Shown: piece after piece, positions 33,665 to 42,061 of the stretch | Layout: the number at the start of each line of letters is the position of its first letter | How positions within the stretch are numbered: the first letter of the stretch is position 1 | Program-made: the position numbers and the translations under genes | Notes under the pieces: model-generated | What the model was told of the DNA's origin: nothing | Database searches by the model: none | What the model saw: the letters and a program-made list of their open reading frames with translations, nothing else | From: Streptomyces abyssomicinicus | GTDB taxonomy: Bacteria > Actinomycetota > Actinomycetes > Streptomycetales > Streptomycetaceae | DNA: 64,000 nucleotides | Direction of reading: 5' to 3' | NCBI RefSeq assembly: GCF_008974245.1 | Contig: NZ_BBZI01000011.1 | Location: 62,001 to 126,000, forward strand

Positions 33665-34832
33665 AGCCGGGGACGGCGCGGTACCGGCCGAGCGCCGATG
33701 ACACGGCGGTGAGCGCGCTGGCGGCCGCCACCGCGGAGAGCACGCCCGGCGCCGCGACCTGGTCGCCGGCCAGGTAGACGTCGCCGCCGCGGTCCACGGC
33801 GGGGCGGTCCCGCCACGTCGTTCCGGGCGGGTCGACGGCCCCGGTCCGGCCCTCGGCCAGCGCGTCGCGGCGGTACGTGACGCGGTCCCGCCAGTCGGGC
33901 AGGCCGAGGTCCAGCAGGGTCTCGCCCCGGGCGACGGCGTCCTCGCGGGGAGCGCCGGGCGCCAGCGGGAACTGGGCCTGGAGCAGGTGCTCGCCCCTGG
34001 GGGCCAGTGTCGGGTCCTGCACGGTGAACCGCTCCACGTAGCCGGGGCCGTCGAGGTCGGAGAGGACGAACGCGTCGCGCGGGTCCTCACGCAGTGCCAG
34101 GTCGACCAGGACGGTGCGGCCGCTCGGCCAGGTCAGTGACGGGTCGTCGAGGAGCGCGCGGGCCGCGGCCAGCGAGGTGGCGACGATCACCGGGCCGTCG
34201 TGGGGGCGGGCGTCGGCCAGGGTGTGGATCCGCGCGCCGGTCTCCGTCCGGACGCCGAGGTTGCGGGCACGTGCCGCCATGCGGTTCACGATGGCCTGCC
34301 ACCCTCCGCGGGGGTAGCGGACCTCCGGCGGGAAACCGGTGACGCGCCGCAGCCGTTCCTGCACGAAACGGGCGGAGAGTGAGCCGGGGTCGTGGTGGAA
34401 GAGCACCACGGAGGTGAGGTACGCGGTGGCACGGGCCGCCTCGTCGCCGATCCGCCAGGCGGCCCAGCTGAGGAAGTTGACGTCCGCGGGCACCTGGCCG
34501 GCGTCGGTGCCGAGCAGGCGGACCATGCCGATCGGCGGGGTGCGGCGCAGGGCGCCGTGGTGGCGGAACCGGGCCCCAGCGACGTCGCTCAGCCGGAACG
34601 GGGCCAGGGGGCCGATCAGGCCGCGGTCGTTCAGCCAGGCCCAGTGGGGGCTGCGGCTCAGGAAGGCGTGCGGGCCCTCGTTGGTGCGGTAGGGGGCGGC
34701 GGCGGTGCGGGCTCGGCCGCCGAGGTCGTGATGGGCCTCGTACAGGGTGACGTCGGCGCCGCGCTCGGCGGCGGCGATGGCGGCGGTGAGTCCGGCGAGG
34801 CCGCCACCGACGACGGTGACGGTGCGGGGCAT
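33618..34832 (-). CDS. NAD(P)/FAD-dependent oxidoreductase (phytoene desaturase-like)
   Basis: A 404-residue flavoprotein of the amine oxidase/phytoene desaturase-like class. The N-terminal dinucleotide loop is TVVGGGLAGLTAAIAAAERG with ALYEA-type acidic end and GGRART (residues 4-44). The C-terminal FAD motif is DVYLAGDQVAAPGVLSAVAAA. The substrate is unknown and no carotenoid genes are nearby. Its promoter region carries three short tandem repeats (34846-34946). Confidence 0.82.
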   Translation of the reverse strand: MPRTVTVVGGGLAGLTAAIAAAERGADVTLYEAHHDLGGRARTAAAPYRTNEGPHAFLSRSPHWAWLNDRGLIGPLAPFRLSDVAGARFRHHGALRRTPPIGMVRLLGTDAGQVPADVNFLSWAAWRIGDEAARATAYLTSVVLFHHDPGSLSARFVQERLRRVTGFPPEVRYPRGGWQAIVNRMAARARNLGVRTETGARIHTLADARPHDGPVIVATSLAAARALLDDPSLTWPSGRTVLVDLALREDPRDAFVLSDLDGPGYVERFTVQDPTLAPRGEHLLQAQFPLAPGAPREDAVARGETLLDLGLPDWRDRVTYRRDALAEGRTGAVDPPGTTWRDRPAVDRGGDVYLAGDQVAAPGVLSAVAAASALTAVSSALGRYRAVPGFRPPAPRAAVRSRAR

Positions 34833-34845
34833 GGTTCTCTCCCTC

Positions 34846-34946
34846 GGACACGGACACGGACACGGACACGGACACGGACACGGGCGGGACGGGACGGGAC
34901 GCGCGGGCGCCGGGTGGTGCGGTGCGCCGGTGCGCCGGTGCGCCGG
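34846..34946 (+). repeat. cluster of three short tandem repeats
   Basis: Six GGACAC units (34846-34881) are followed by GGGAC units (about 34884-34900) and by three GGTGCGCC units (about 34920-34946). They start 14 bp upstream of the FAD-oxidoreductase start codon, so copy-number change could alter its promoter or leader. Confidence 0.88.
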
Positions 34947-35041
34947 TACGACGTCCGAGTCCCCCTTCGCGCGGTGTCGACGCGGCGGCCGGGGAGGGAG
35001 CCGGAGCGGGGGGAGTGGAGGGAGAGGGGGGAGCGCGGTTG

Positions 35042-35542
35042 TTACGGCAGGCGGGGGAAGCGGGCCTGGAGGGTCCAGACGGCGGGGTTCTCGGCGAGGT
35101 CCTCGTGCATGTCGCAGAGGTCCGCGATGAGGTCGTGCAGGAAGTCCCGGGCCTCACGCCGCAGGGCGGAGTGGGAGAACCGCAGGGGCGGCTCGTCCGT
35201 GGTCATCCAGTCGGCGTCGATCTCGACCCAGCCGAAGCGGCGCTCGAAGTAGAGCCGGTCGGTGGACTCGGTGAAGTCCAGCTCCGCGTGCTGCGGGCGG
35301 GAGGCGCGGGATCCGGCGGGGTCGCGGTCGATCTGCTCGGTGATGTCGCACAGGGCCCAGGCGAAGTCCAGGACCGGAACCCATCCCCAGGTTGTGGAGA
35401 TCTCCTCGTCCTTCTCGGTGTCGGCGAGGTAGACGTCACCGCAGAACAGGTCGTGGCGCAGGGCGCGGACGTCCGCGCGCCGGTAGTCCGTCTGGGGCGG
35501 GTCCGGGAAGCGGTTGGAGAGCGCGTAGCCGATGTCGAGCAC
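35042..35542 (-). CDS. hypothetical protein, 166 residues
   Basis: A soluble acidic protein from GTG 35540-35542, starting MLDIGYALSNRFPDPPQTDY. Recognisable blocks are DVRALRHDLFCGDVYL, WGWVPVLDFAWALCDIT, RLYFERRFGWVEIDADW and a C-terminal helix HDLIADLCDMHEDLAENPAV. The pattern is conserved in actinobacterial proteins of no assigned function, possibly an immunity- or ligand-binding type fold, which is a guess. It stands alone. Confidence 0.68.
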   Translation of the reverse strand: MLDIGYALSNRFPDPPQTDYRRADVRALRHDLFCGDVYLADTEKDEEISTTWGWVPVLDFAWALCDITEQIDRDPAGSRASRPQHAELDFTESTDRLYFERRFGWVEIDADWMTTDEPPLRFSHSALRREARDFLHDLIADLCDMHEDLAENPAVWTLQARFPRLP

Positions 35543-35721
35543 ACGCCGATGGTGTCATGCGCCGGACCGGCGTCGCGTCCACCGCCGGCCGCGAACACGC
35601 GCCGCGACGAGGTGCCGCGATCAGGTGCCGCGATCACGTGGTGTGCCCCGGCGGCCAAGGGCCCGGCTCGCGTCCGCGGTGCCGGGTGACGACGGGGCTC
35701 TTCGCGTCCGTGGCGCCCCGG

Positions 35722-36714
35722 TCACGGCGAGGCCGGTCGGTCCGTGGCGGTGGCGGCGGCCACCAGCATGGCCAGGCGGGGCGGCCAGATCGTCTCCTCC
35801 GTGGCGGCCAGCTCCTCCAGCGACCACCAGCGCCAGGCGAGGATCGCGTCGTCGGCGTGCGCCTCCGTGAGGTCGCCCGCCAGGTCGCGGAGCGGGGCGC
35901 GGGCCAGGTAGACGTGCTCGTGCTGCCGTACCGGGACGCCGCGGTAGGGGAAGTCGTGCTCCCAGACGCACAGCAGCGGGCCGGGGGTGACGTCGCTCCA
36001 GCCGGTCTCCTCGCGAACCTCTCGGGTGGCGCCCTGGAGCGGGCTCTCACCGGGCTCCAGTCCGCCGCCGGGCAGCGCCCAGTAGGCGCCGGTGCCGGGG
36101 TTCTCGTACCGGAGCAGGAGGACCGCCCGGTCGGGGTCGGGGCCGACCACGGCGACCCGCGCGGCGGCGCGCGGCATGCGGGGCGTCCGGGGGTCCTGGA
36201 GCGGCTTGCGCAGCACCGAGCAGGGGCGGTGGTACTGGCGGTCCACGCGGTGGCCGATGACCTGGTAGCCCAGGGCGGTCCAGAAGGCGAGCGAGTCGGG
36301 CGTGCTGTCCAGGACGGCGAGGCGCACGGCGGTGCGGCCGCCGGCGAACAGGCGGGCCTCCACCGCGGCGACCAGCCTGCGGCCGAAGCCCTGGCGGTGG
36401 ACGGAGGCGTCCACCATCAGCAGGCCGATCCACGGGTCCGGGTCCGCCGGGTCGGGGTGATGGGCGAGGGTGACGGCCAGGCCGACGAGGCGGCCGGAAC
36501 TGCGGGCCAGCAGCACCTCGATGTCCGGATCGGCGAGTTCTTCCGCGAGGGCGGCGGCCACCTGCTCGGGGCGGATGTCGTCCGGGTCGGGGAACTCGTC
36601 GCCCCCGCTGAGCGCGTGGAACTCCCGGTTCGAGGCGTACAGGGCGGTGAGCTCGGTGAGCACGGGGCCGGGGATGTCACGGTCCGGGGTGAGGGTCAGC
36701 GGCTCCAGGATCAT
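35722..36714 (-). CDS. GNAT-Nudix fusion protein
   Basis: A 330-residue two-domain protein. Residues ~1-170 form a GNAT acetyltransferase domain (IEVLLARSSGRLVGLAVTL, DASVHRQGFGRRLVAAVE and LAFWTALGYQVIGHRV). Residues ~185-325 form a Nudix hydrolase with an intact Nudix box GGLEPGESPLQGATREVREE-TGW. Both catalytic cores look complete. Substrates are unknown; the combination suggests repair or detoxification of an acylatable nucleotide-like compound, which is inference. Confidence 0.88.
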   Translation of the reverse strand: MILEPLTLTPDRDIPGPVLTELTALYASNREFHALSGGDEFPDPDDIRPEQVAAALAEELADPDIEVLLARSSGRLVGLAVTLAHHPDPADPDPWIGLLMVDASVHRQGFGRRLVAAVEARLFAGGRTAVRLAVLDSTPDSLAFWTALGYQVIGHRVDRQYHRPCSVLRKPLQDPRTPRMPRAAARVAVVGPDPDRAVLLLRYENPGTGAYWALPGGGLEPGESPLQGATREVREETGWSDVTPGPLLCVWEHDFPYRGVPVRQHEHVYLARAPLRDLAGDLTEAHADDAILAWRWWSLEELAATEETIWPPRLAMLVAAATATDRPASP

Positions 36715-36784
36715 GGGCGCACGCTAATGGACGGCGGGGCCGGCCCGCCCGCGGTGCGGACGGGCCGGTTGTGGCCGAGGGCTG

Positions 36785-37360
36785 TCAGACGCTGACGCCG
36801 AAGTCCTGGGCGATGCCGGCGAGGCCGGAGGCGTAGCCCTGGCCGACGGCGCGGAACTTCCACTCCGCGCCGTGGCGGTAGAGCTCGCCGAAGACCATGG
36901 CGGTCTCGGTCGCGGCGTCCTCGGAGAGGTCGTAGCGGGCGATCTCGGCGCCGCCGGCCTGGTTCACCACGCGGATGTACGCGTTGCGGACCTGGCCGAA
37001 GTTCTGCGAACGGTTCTCGGCGTCGTAGATGGAGACCGGGAAGACGACCTTGTCGATCTCGGCCGGGAGACCGGCGAGGTTGACGTTGATCGCCTCGTCG
37101 TCGCCCGCGCCCTCACCGGTGCGGTTGTCGCCGGTGTGGACGATGGACTGGTCCGGCGTCGCCTTGTTGTTGAAGAAGACGAAGTACGTGTCCGCGTAGA
37201 CCCGGCCCGCGGCCGTGACCGCGATGGCGGACGCGTCGAGGTCGAAGTCCGTGCCCGTGGTGGTGCGGACGTCCCAGCCCAGGCCAATGGTGACGGCGGT
37301 CAGGCCCGGAGCTTCCTTGGTGAGCGAGACGTTGCCGCCCTTGGACAGGCTTACAGCCAT
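36785..37360 (-). CDS. TerD family stress protein
   Basis: A 191-residue TerD-domain protein of the calcium-binding tellurite/stress family. Hallmarks are MAVSLSKGGNVSLTKEAPGL, the FDLDASAIAV strand, the metal site HTGDNRTGEGAGDDEAI (about residues 75-91) and IYDAENRSQNFGQVRNAYIR. Streptomyces has several paralogues with roles in stress and development. It is a single gene with an AGGGAC site before the ATG; no other ter genes are nearby. Confidence 0.95.
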   Translation of the reverse strand: MAVSLSKGGNVSLTKEAPGLTAVTIGLGWDVRTTTGTDFDLDASAIAVTAAGRVYADTYFVFFNNKATPDQSIVHTGDNRTGEGAGDDEAINVNLAGLPAEIDKVVFPVSIYDAENRSQNFGQVRNAYIRVVNQAGGAEIARYDLSEDAATETAMVFGELYRHGAEWKFRAVGQGYASGLAGIAQDFGVSV

Positions 37361-37515
37361 GGTGGGAGTCCCTTCCTTCGTTGTGTGACTGACGGGCTTC
37401 GCACTGGGGGCGAAACTACCGTCGCATCGTTGAACGCCGGGAGAGGTCTGTGAGGTTCCGGCTGGCTTTACCTTTTTTACCGTTCACCCGGACGGCGGGA
37501 CGCGAATCGGACGCG

Positions 37516-37559
37516 GACCGGACCTGGACCGGACGTGTACCGGACCTGGGCCGGACCCG
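37516..37559 (+). repeat. four 11-bp tandem repeats upstream of arfB
   Basis: GACCGGACCTG, GACCGGACGTG, TACCGGACCTG and GGCCGGACCCG follow one another at 37516, 37527, 37538 and 37549. The one-helical-turn period puts all units on the same DNA face, as in direct-repeat operators. The downstream gene starts 54 bp further on. Confidence 0.8.
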
Positions 37560-37613
37560 GAGCGGCCGGAAACCCGGATGACTGGGCCGCCCCGCGCAGG
37601 GGACCATGGGGGC

Positions 37614-38048
37614 ATGTCCGGTCGCCCCCTTCTCATCCGCGGCTCCGTGCCTCTGCCCGAGGCGGAGCTGAACTGGCGTTTCTCCCGTTCCGGAGGGCCG
37701 GGCGGACAGCACGTCAACACCAGTGACACCCAGGTCGAGCTGCGGTTCGACCTGGCCGCCAGCGAGGCGCTGCCGCCGGTGTGGAAGGCGCGGGCGCTGG
37801 AGCGGCTGGGGTCGCGGCTGGTGGACGGGGGCGTGCTGGTGGTGCGGGCGTCGGAGTTCCGCTCCCAGTGGCGCAACCGCGAGGCGGCGATGGAGAGGCT
37901 GACGGCCCTGCTGGGCGAGGCGGTGGCGCCGCCGCCGAAGGTCCGCCGGCCGACCCGGATCCCCCGCGGCATCAACGAGCGCCGTCTGCGGGAGAAGAAG
38001 AAGCGCGCGGACACCAAGCGGGGACGCAATGCCCGCGACTGGGACTGA
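37614..38048 (+). CDS. arfB: peptidyl-tRNA hydrolase ArfB-like (ribosome rescue)
   Basis: A 144-residue release-factor-like protein that frees peptides from stalled ribosomes. It has the GGQ domain (FSRSGGPGGQHVNTSDTQVEL, about residues 25-45) and a basic C-terminal tail (NERRLREKKKRADTKRGRNA) that enters the mRNA channel. There is no stop-codon-recognition domain. Length and order fit the YaeJ/ArfB family. ATG 37614 was chosen for homology; the leader has four 11-bp repeats. Confidence 0.92.
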   Translation: MSGRPLLIRGSVPLPEAELNWRFSRSGGPGGQHVNTSDTQVELRFDLAASEALPPVWKARALERLGSRLVDGGVLVVRASEFRSQWRNREAAMERLTALLGEAVAPPPKVRRPTRIPRGINERRLREKKKRADTKRGRNARDWD

Positions 38049-38101
38049 CCGGCGCGGTTGCTCCGTCCGCGCCCGCGTCGCGCCCGCGGTCTCCGCCCGA
38101 T

Positions 38102-38611
38102 TCAGCTCAGGTGCCGGTAGCGGCTGCGGAAGTGGAGCAGCGGACCGGAGTCGCCGGGCGCGGTGGCGGCCGTGAGGACGCGGCCGACGACCAGGATGTG
38201 GTCGCCCGCCTCGACGCGCTGCTCGGTGCGGCACTCCACGGTGGCCAGCGAGCCGGTGATCAGCGGGGCCCCGCTGGCCTCGCCGCGTGTGTGCGGGACG
38301 TCGGCGAAGAGCAGGCGGTCGCTGATCCGCCCCTTCATGGCGAACCGCCCCGCGATGTGCCGCTGGTCCTCCGCCAGTACCGAGACCGCCCACAGCGGCT
38401 GCTCCGCCAGCAGGTCGTCCATCCGGGAGCCGGTGCGGAGGCTGATCATCGCCAGTGGCGGGTCCAGCGAGACCGACATGAAGGCCGTCGCCGTCATGCC
38501 CGCGTCCTCGCCGGCCGGGCCGTCGGGGTCGGGCTGGGGCTCGTGCGCGGTCACCAGGACCACGCCCGAGGCCAGCCGGGACATGGCCGCGCGGAATTCT
38601 TCGTCGTTCAC
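38102..38611 (-). CDS. flavin reductase family protein
   Basis: A 169-residue FMN-binding split-barrel protein of the flavin:NAD(P)H reductase type. It supplies reduced flavin to a partner monooxygenase or reduces flavin itself. Motifs are FRAAMSRLASGVVLVTAHE, GMTATAFMSVSLDPPLAMISL (flavin contact) and RTEQRVEAGDHILVVGRV. The GTG at 38609-38611 fits the family start; the frame stays open upstream into low-complexity DNA, which I regard as non-coding. No partner monooxygenase is adjacent. Confidence 0.88.
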   Translation of the reverse strand: MNDEEFRAAMSRLASGVVLVTAHEPQPDPDGPAGEDAGMTATAFMSVSLDPPLAMISLRTGSRMDDLLAEQPLWAVSVLAEDQRHIAGRFAMKGRISDRLLFADVPHTRGEASGAPLITGSLATVECRTEQRVEAGDHILVVGRVLTAATAPGDSGPLLHFRSRYRHLS

Positions 38612-40106
38612 ACCTTCAGCATGCCCCGGCTCCGGGACGGCATGGAACGCAGGGGCTGCAGGGGGCAGAGGGGTTGCAGGGGTTACAGGAGTCACGGGGG
38701 TCACCAGGGTTTCAGAGGCGATGGGGGCTGTCGTGGGCGCGGGCAGCGGGTGGCACCGAGGGCGTGGGGGGCGCGGCGTCCTGAGGGGGCACGGAGGTCC
38801 GGGGGGCCGATGGGGGCGAAGTGGCCGGCAGGCCGGACGTGGCCGATGAAGCCTCTGGGGCCGGCGACCCGGACGGGTCCGCGGAGCCGGGTGGGACCGG
38901 GGAGCCCGCGGAGCCGGGTGGGACCGGGGGATTCGCCGGGGCCGGGTGGCCCGGACGGGCAGCCGAGCCCACTGGGCCGTGGGAGCCCGCTGGGCGTGGA
39001 ACATCTTGTGGGGCCGGGTAGCCCGTTGAGGTCGCTGAGGCTGCTGGGCTTGGGGAGTCCGTTGGGGCGGAGGAGCTCGGAGGGGTAGTTGAGTCCAGCA
39101 GGCCGGGCGAGTCCACCGGGCCCAGAGAGTCCGCTGGGGTGGAGGAGTCCGTTGATCCCACGGAGGCGACTGAGCCTGTTGGGTCCGCGGAGTCTGTGGG
39201 GTCCGGAGGGTTTCCTGGGACCAGCGAGCCCGCTGGGCCTGCTGGGTGTGGCGAGGCCGAGGGATCTGCCGAGCTGGCCGGGCTCGTGGAGCCCGTTGAG
39301 CCCGTTGAGCGCACCCGGACCTGTGAGGCGGCCGGGTCTGCTGAGCCGGCTGGGACCGGTGAGCTCGCCGGGTCCACCGAGCGCACCGAGACCGGGGAGC
39401 CCGGGGAGGTGTGAGGTGCCTGGGGGAAGGAAAGGGTCGCCACATGAACGACGCTAGGCGCCGCCACGCCTGCCGCGCATCGGCCCCCGGCCGCAACCCG
39501 TCCCCGCTCCGGGACCTAGGTCCCACGCCCCCGCGACCGGCGGCGGCCCTGCGTGCACCGGCCGTCCCACCGACCTCACAGGCCGCCCCACCGACCTCAC
39601 AGGCTGTCCGGCCCGCCTCACGGGCTGTCCGGGCCGCACCGACTGTCCGGGCTGCCTCACCGGCCCTCAGCGCCGCCTCCAGCGCCGCCTCACCGGCCCC
39701 CCGAGCCGTCCCACCGGCTGTTCGGCCCACCCCGCCCGCCTGTCAGGTCACCCGCCCGCCCGTCAGGTCACCCCGCCGCCCGTACCGGCCGTCCTGCCGA
39801 CCGCGCGGGGAGGTCCCGCCGACCGCGCGGGCCGTCCCACCCGCCCCACAGGCCCCGCGGGTCGTCCCACCCGCCCCACACGTCCCGTCGCAGGCCCCGC
39901 CGCCGTGGAATTCCGCCGTCGTCTTCCCCGTTCTCACCACGTTGTCCAAGTTTCCCGTGATACATGTGACTTGACTCACAGCGTAAGAAATTTGCTGACC
40001 CTGCGTACCGGTGAGGCAGCGCGCTGTGATTCAGTGGCGTGGAAGCTGCACGAGGACGCCGAAGACAACCCTTGATTCGCTACGAGGTCTCGGGGGGAGG
40101 GCGAGC
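38612..40106. repeat. 1.5-kb intergenic region with two low-complexity arrays
   Basis: No gene supported. From about 38640 to 39420 the plus strand is G-rich and built of degenerate words such as GAGCCCG and GCTGGG recurring every 9-18 bp. From about 39480 to 39910 it becomes C-rich with CCTCAC, GCTGTCCGG and CGTCCCACC words. A perfect 14-bp palindrome, GGGACCTAGGTCCC, lies near the switch (39511-39524). The last 200 bp are AT-richer and hold the cdgB promoter and BldD site. Confidence 0.7.
39996..40008 (+). promoter_or_regulatory. BldD box upstream of cdgB
   Basis: TGACCCTGCGTAC fits the BldD consensus TNACNCWGNGTNA at eight of nine fixed positions. A second partial site (TGACTCACAGCGTAA, 39972-39986) overlaps upstream. 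It is about 100 bp before the cdgB ATG, and cdgB is a known BldD target in S. coelicolor. Confidence 0.7.
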
Positions 40107-41933
40107 ATGGAGACCGAGTCGGAACCGTATGTCCGCCTTGCGACTCTGCGGCAGCTGCATCAGCTGATGGCGCGGATGAACACGGCGCGCAGCCTCGCCG
40201 ACACCCTGCAGACCGTGGCCGACGGTCTGGTCGAGGGGCTGGGCTGGGAGCTCGCCGCCGTCAACATGGTCCGCCCCGAGTACAACGACCTGGTGGTCGC
40301 CGCCGTCGCGGGCAACACGGCCGCCGAGGCGCTGCTCACCGGTCGTTCCGGGTCCCGTGACTCCTGGGACCGGCGGCTGACCATGGGCGAGTCCTGGGGC
40401 ACGCTCCGGTTCATCCCGCACACCGAGGCCTGGGCCCTCAACGAGGACGACGTCCCGACCTGGCTCACCGGCGGCCCGCTGCCCCGCTTCGAGGACGAGT
40501 GGCACCCCGACGACCGGCTCATCGCGCCGATGTACGCGCCCGGCACCCTGGACCGCAAGACCGGGCCCGAGCTGATCGGCGTGATCTCGGTGGACCGCCC
40601 GCGCAACGGGCGCCGCCCCGGCGCCTGGGGCCGCGAGGCGCTGGAGACGTACGTCTTCCACGCCGCCATCGCGATCACCAACGCCCGGCTGCGCTCCAAC
40701 ATGCAGCGCGCCCTGGTCCGCCTGGAGCGCGAGCAGCAGGCGCTGCGGGCCAGCGAGGAGAGCTTCCGGCACGCCTTCGAGTACGCCCCGTCCGGCATGG
40801 CCATCACCGACATGGGAAGCGGCGACCAGCACGGCCGGATCCTGCGGACCAACGACGCGCTGTGCCGGCTGCTGGGCCGCCCGTCGACGATGCTGTGCAA
40901 GCGGTCCTTCGAGGGCCTGGTCCATCCCGAGGACGCGGACACACTGCGCCGGACCTACGCCGACGGCGGCCGGGCCGAGCTGCGGCTGTCCCGGCGGGAC
41001 GGCAGCTACGTCTGGGTGTCGCTGCGCAACTCGGTGGTCGCCGACACCGCCGACGGGCCGCGGTTCCTGCTGAGCCACGTCGAGGACATCGAGGAGCGCA
41101 AGCGCCGCGAGCTGGCGCTCGCCCACCGGGCCTCGCACGACTCGCTGACCGGCCTGCCGAACTCGGCGGAGCTGCGGGCGCGGCTGAGCGCCCGGCTCTG
41201 CGACCGTCCGTACGCGCCGTCCACGGCCGGGTCACGGCTGGCCGGGGTGGTGGAGTCGCTGGACGCCGCCTACGGGGACGAGCCGTGCGAGCTGGGGATG
41301 TACGAGCCCGGGATGTACGAGCCGGGCGCGTACGACACCGGTGTCTACCGCGACCTGCCGTTGGAGCACGTCCACCCGGGCGTCCCCGGCGCCCCGGGCG
41401 GCCAGGCCTTCGAGGCGGACCCGTTCGAGAGCATGGGGCACAGCCGGTTCCCGGTCCCCGCGGACCGGTACGGCATCGTCGGCGAGCCCCGCCACGTGCA
41501 CACCGTGGCGCCGCTCGAGACCCGGGACGACGGCACCAAGGGGCTGGCGGTCCTCTTCTGCGACCTGGACGGCTTCAAGGGCGTCAACGACCGCTACGGC
41601 CACAACGCCGGCGACGCGGTGCTGATAGAGGTGGCCCGCCGCCTCAGCGAGGGCGTCCGGGACGGCGACACGGTGGCCCGGCTGGGCGGCGACGAGTTCG
41701 TGGTCCTCGCCGACGGCCTGGGCCGGGCGGACGCCGAGGACCTGGCGGTACGGCTGCGCAGCCGGATCGTCCAGCCGATCACGGTGGACGGCAGGGACAT
41801 GCGGGTCGGGGCGAGCTTCGGCATCGGCTGGGCGCACTGCGGCATGACGGCGGAGGAAGTGCTGAAGTCCGCCGATGAGCGTATGTACGTGCAGAAACGA
41901 TCACGTCCGAAAACTCACAGACGCGCGGGTTGA
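40107..41933 (+). CDS. cdgB: diguanylate cyclase CdgB (GAF-PAS-GGDEF)
   Basis: CdgB synthesises c-di-GMP, which controls BldD and thus development. The 608-residue cytosolic protein has a GAF domain (about 30-200), a PAS domain with FRHAFEYAPSGMAITDMG (about 240-360) and a GGDEF domain. The active motif is RLGGDEF, with the RxxD inhibitory site RDGD five residues before GGDEF. Unusually, about 110 residues containing GMYEPGMYEPGAYDTGVY are inserted between DSLTGLPN and VLFCDLDGFK. The insertion is low in complexity. Confidence 0.94.
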   Translation: METESEPYVRLATLRQLHQLMARMNTARSLADTLQTVADGLVEGLGWELAAVNMVRPEYNDLVVAAVAGNTAAEALLTGRSGSRDSWDRRLTMGESWGTLRFIPHTEAWALNEDDVPTWLTGGPLPRFEDEWHPDDRLIAPMYAPGTLDRKTGPELIGVISVDRPRNGRRPGAWGREALETYVFHAAIAITNARLRSNMQRALVRLEREQQALRASEESFRHAFEYAPSGMAITDMGSGDQHGRILRTNDALCRLLGRPSTMLCKRSFEGLVHPEDADTLRRTYADGGRAELRLSRRDGSYVWVSLRNSVVADTADGPRFLLSHVEDIEERKRRELALAHRASHDSLTGLPNSAELRARLSARLCDRPYAPSTAGSRLAGVVESLDAAYGDEPCELGMYEPGMYEPGAYDTGVYRDLPLEHVHPGVPGAPGGQAFEADPFESMGHSRFPVPADRYGIVGEPRHVHTVAPLETRDDGTKGLAVLFCDLDGFKGVNDRYGHNAGDAVLIEVARRLSEGVRDGDTVARLGGDEFVVLADGLGRADAEDLAVRLRSRIVQPITVDGRDMRVGASFGIGWAHCGMTAEEVLKSADERMYVQKRSRPKTHRRAG

Positions 41934-42061
41934 ACCGCAGGTCAGCGGCCGGTCACCTGCCGGTGGGATCTGTGTCACCCACTCGGGCTACAAACACCGG
42001 GTACGCTCGCAAGACATCACCTGTCGCACCTGACCCCGCATCTGTTGAGGAGTACCAAGGG

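Noticed and set aside
39139..39414. Plus-strand frame with Glu/Pro/Gly/Ser repeats (MEESVDPTEATEPVG)
   Set aside because: Arises from the 9-bp periodic repeat; the opposite strand is equally open and no start signal is seen. Kept only as part of the repeat finding.
38612..39730. Long N-terminal extension of the flavin reductase (542-residue frame)
   Set aside because: The extension is Pro/Arg-rich low complexity from G-rich repeats; the family-like start is at 38611.
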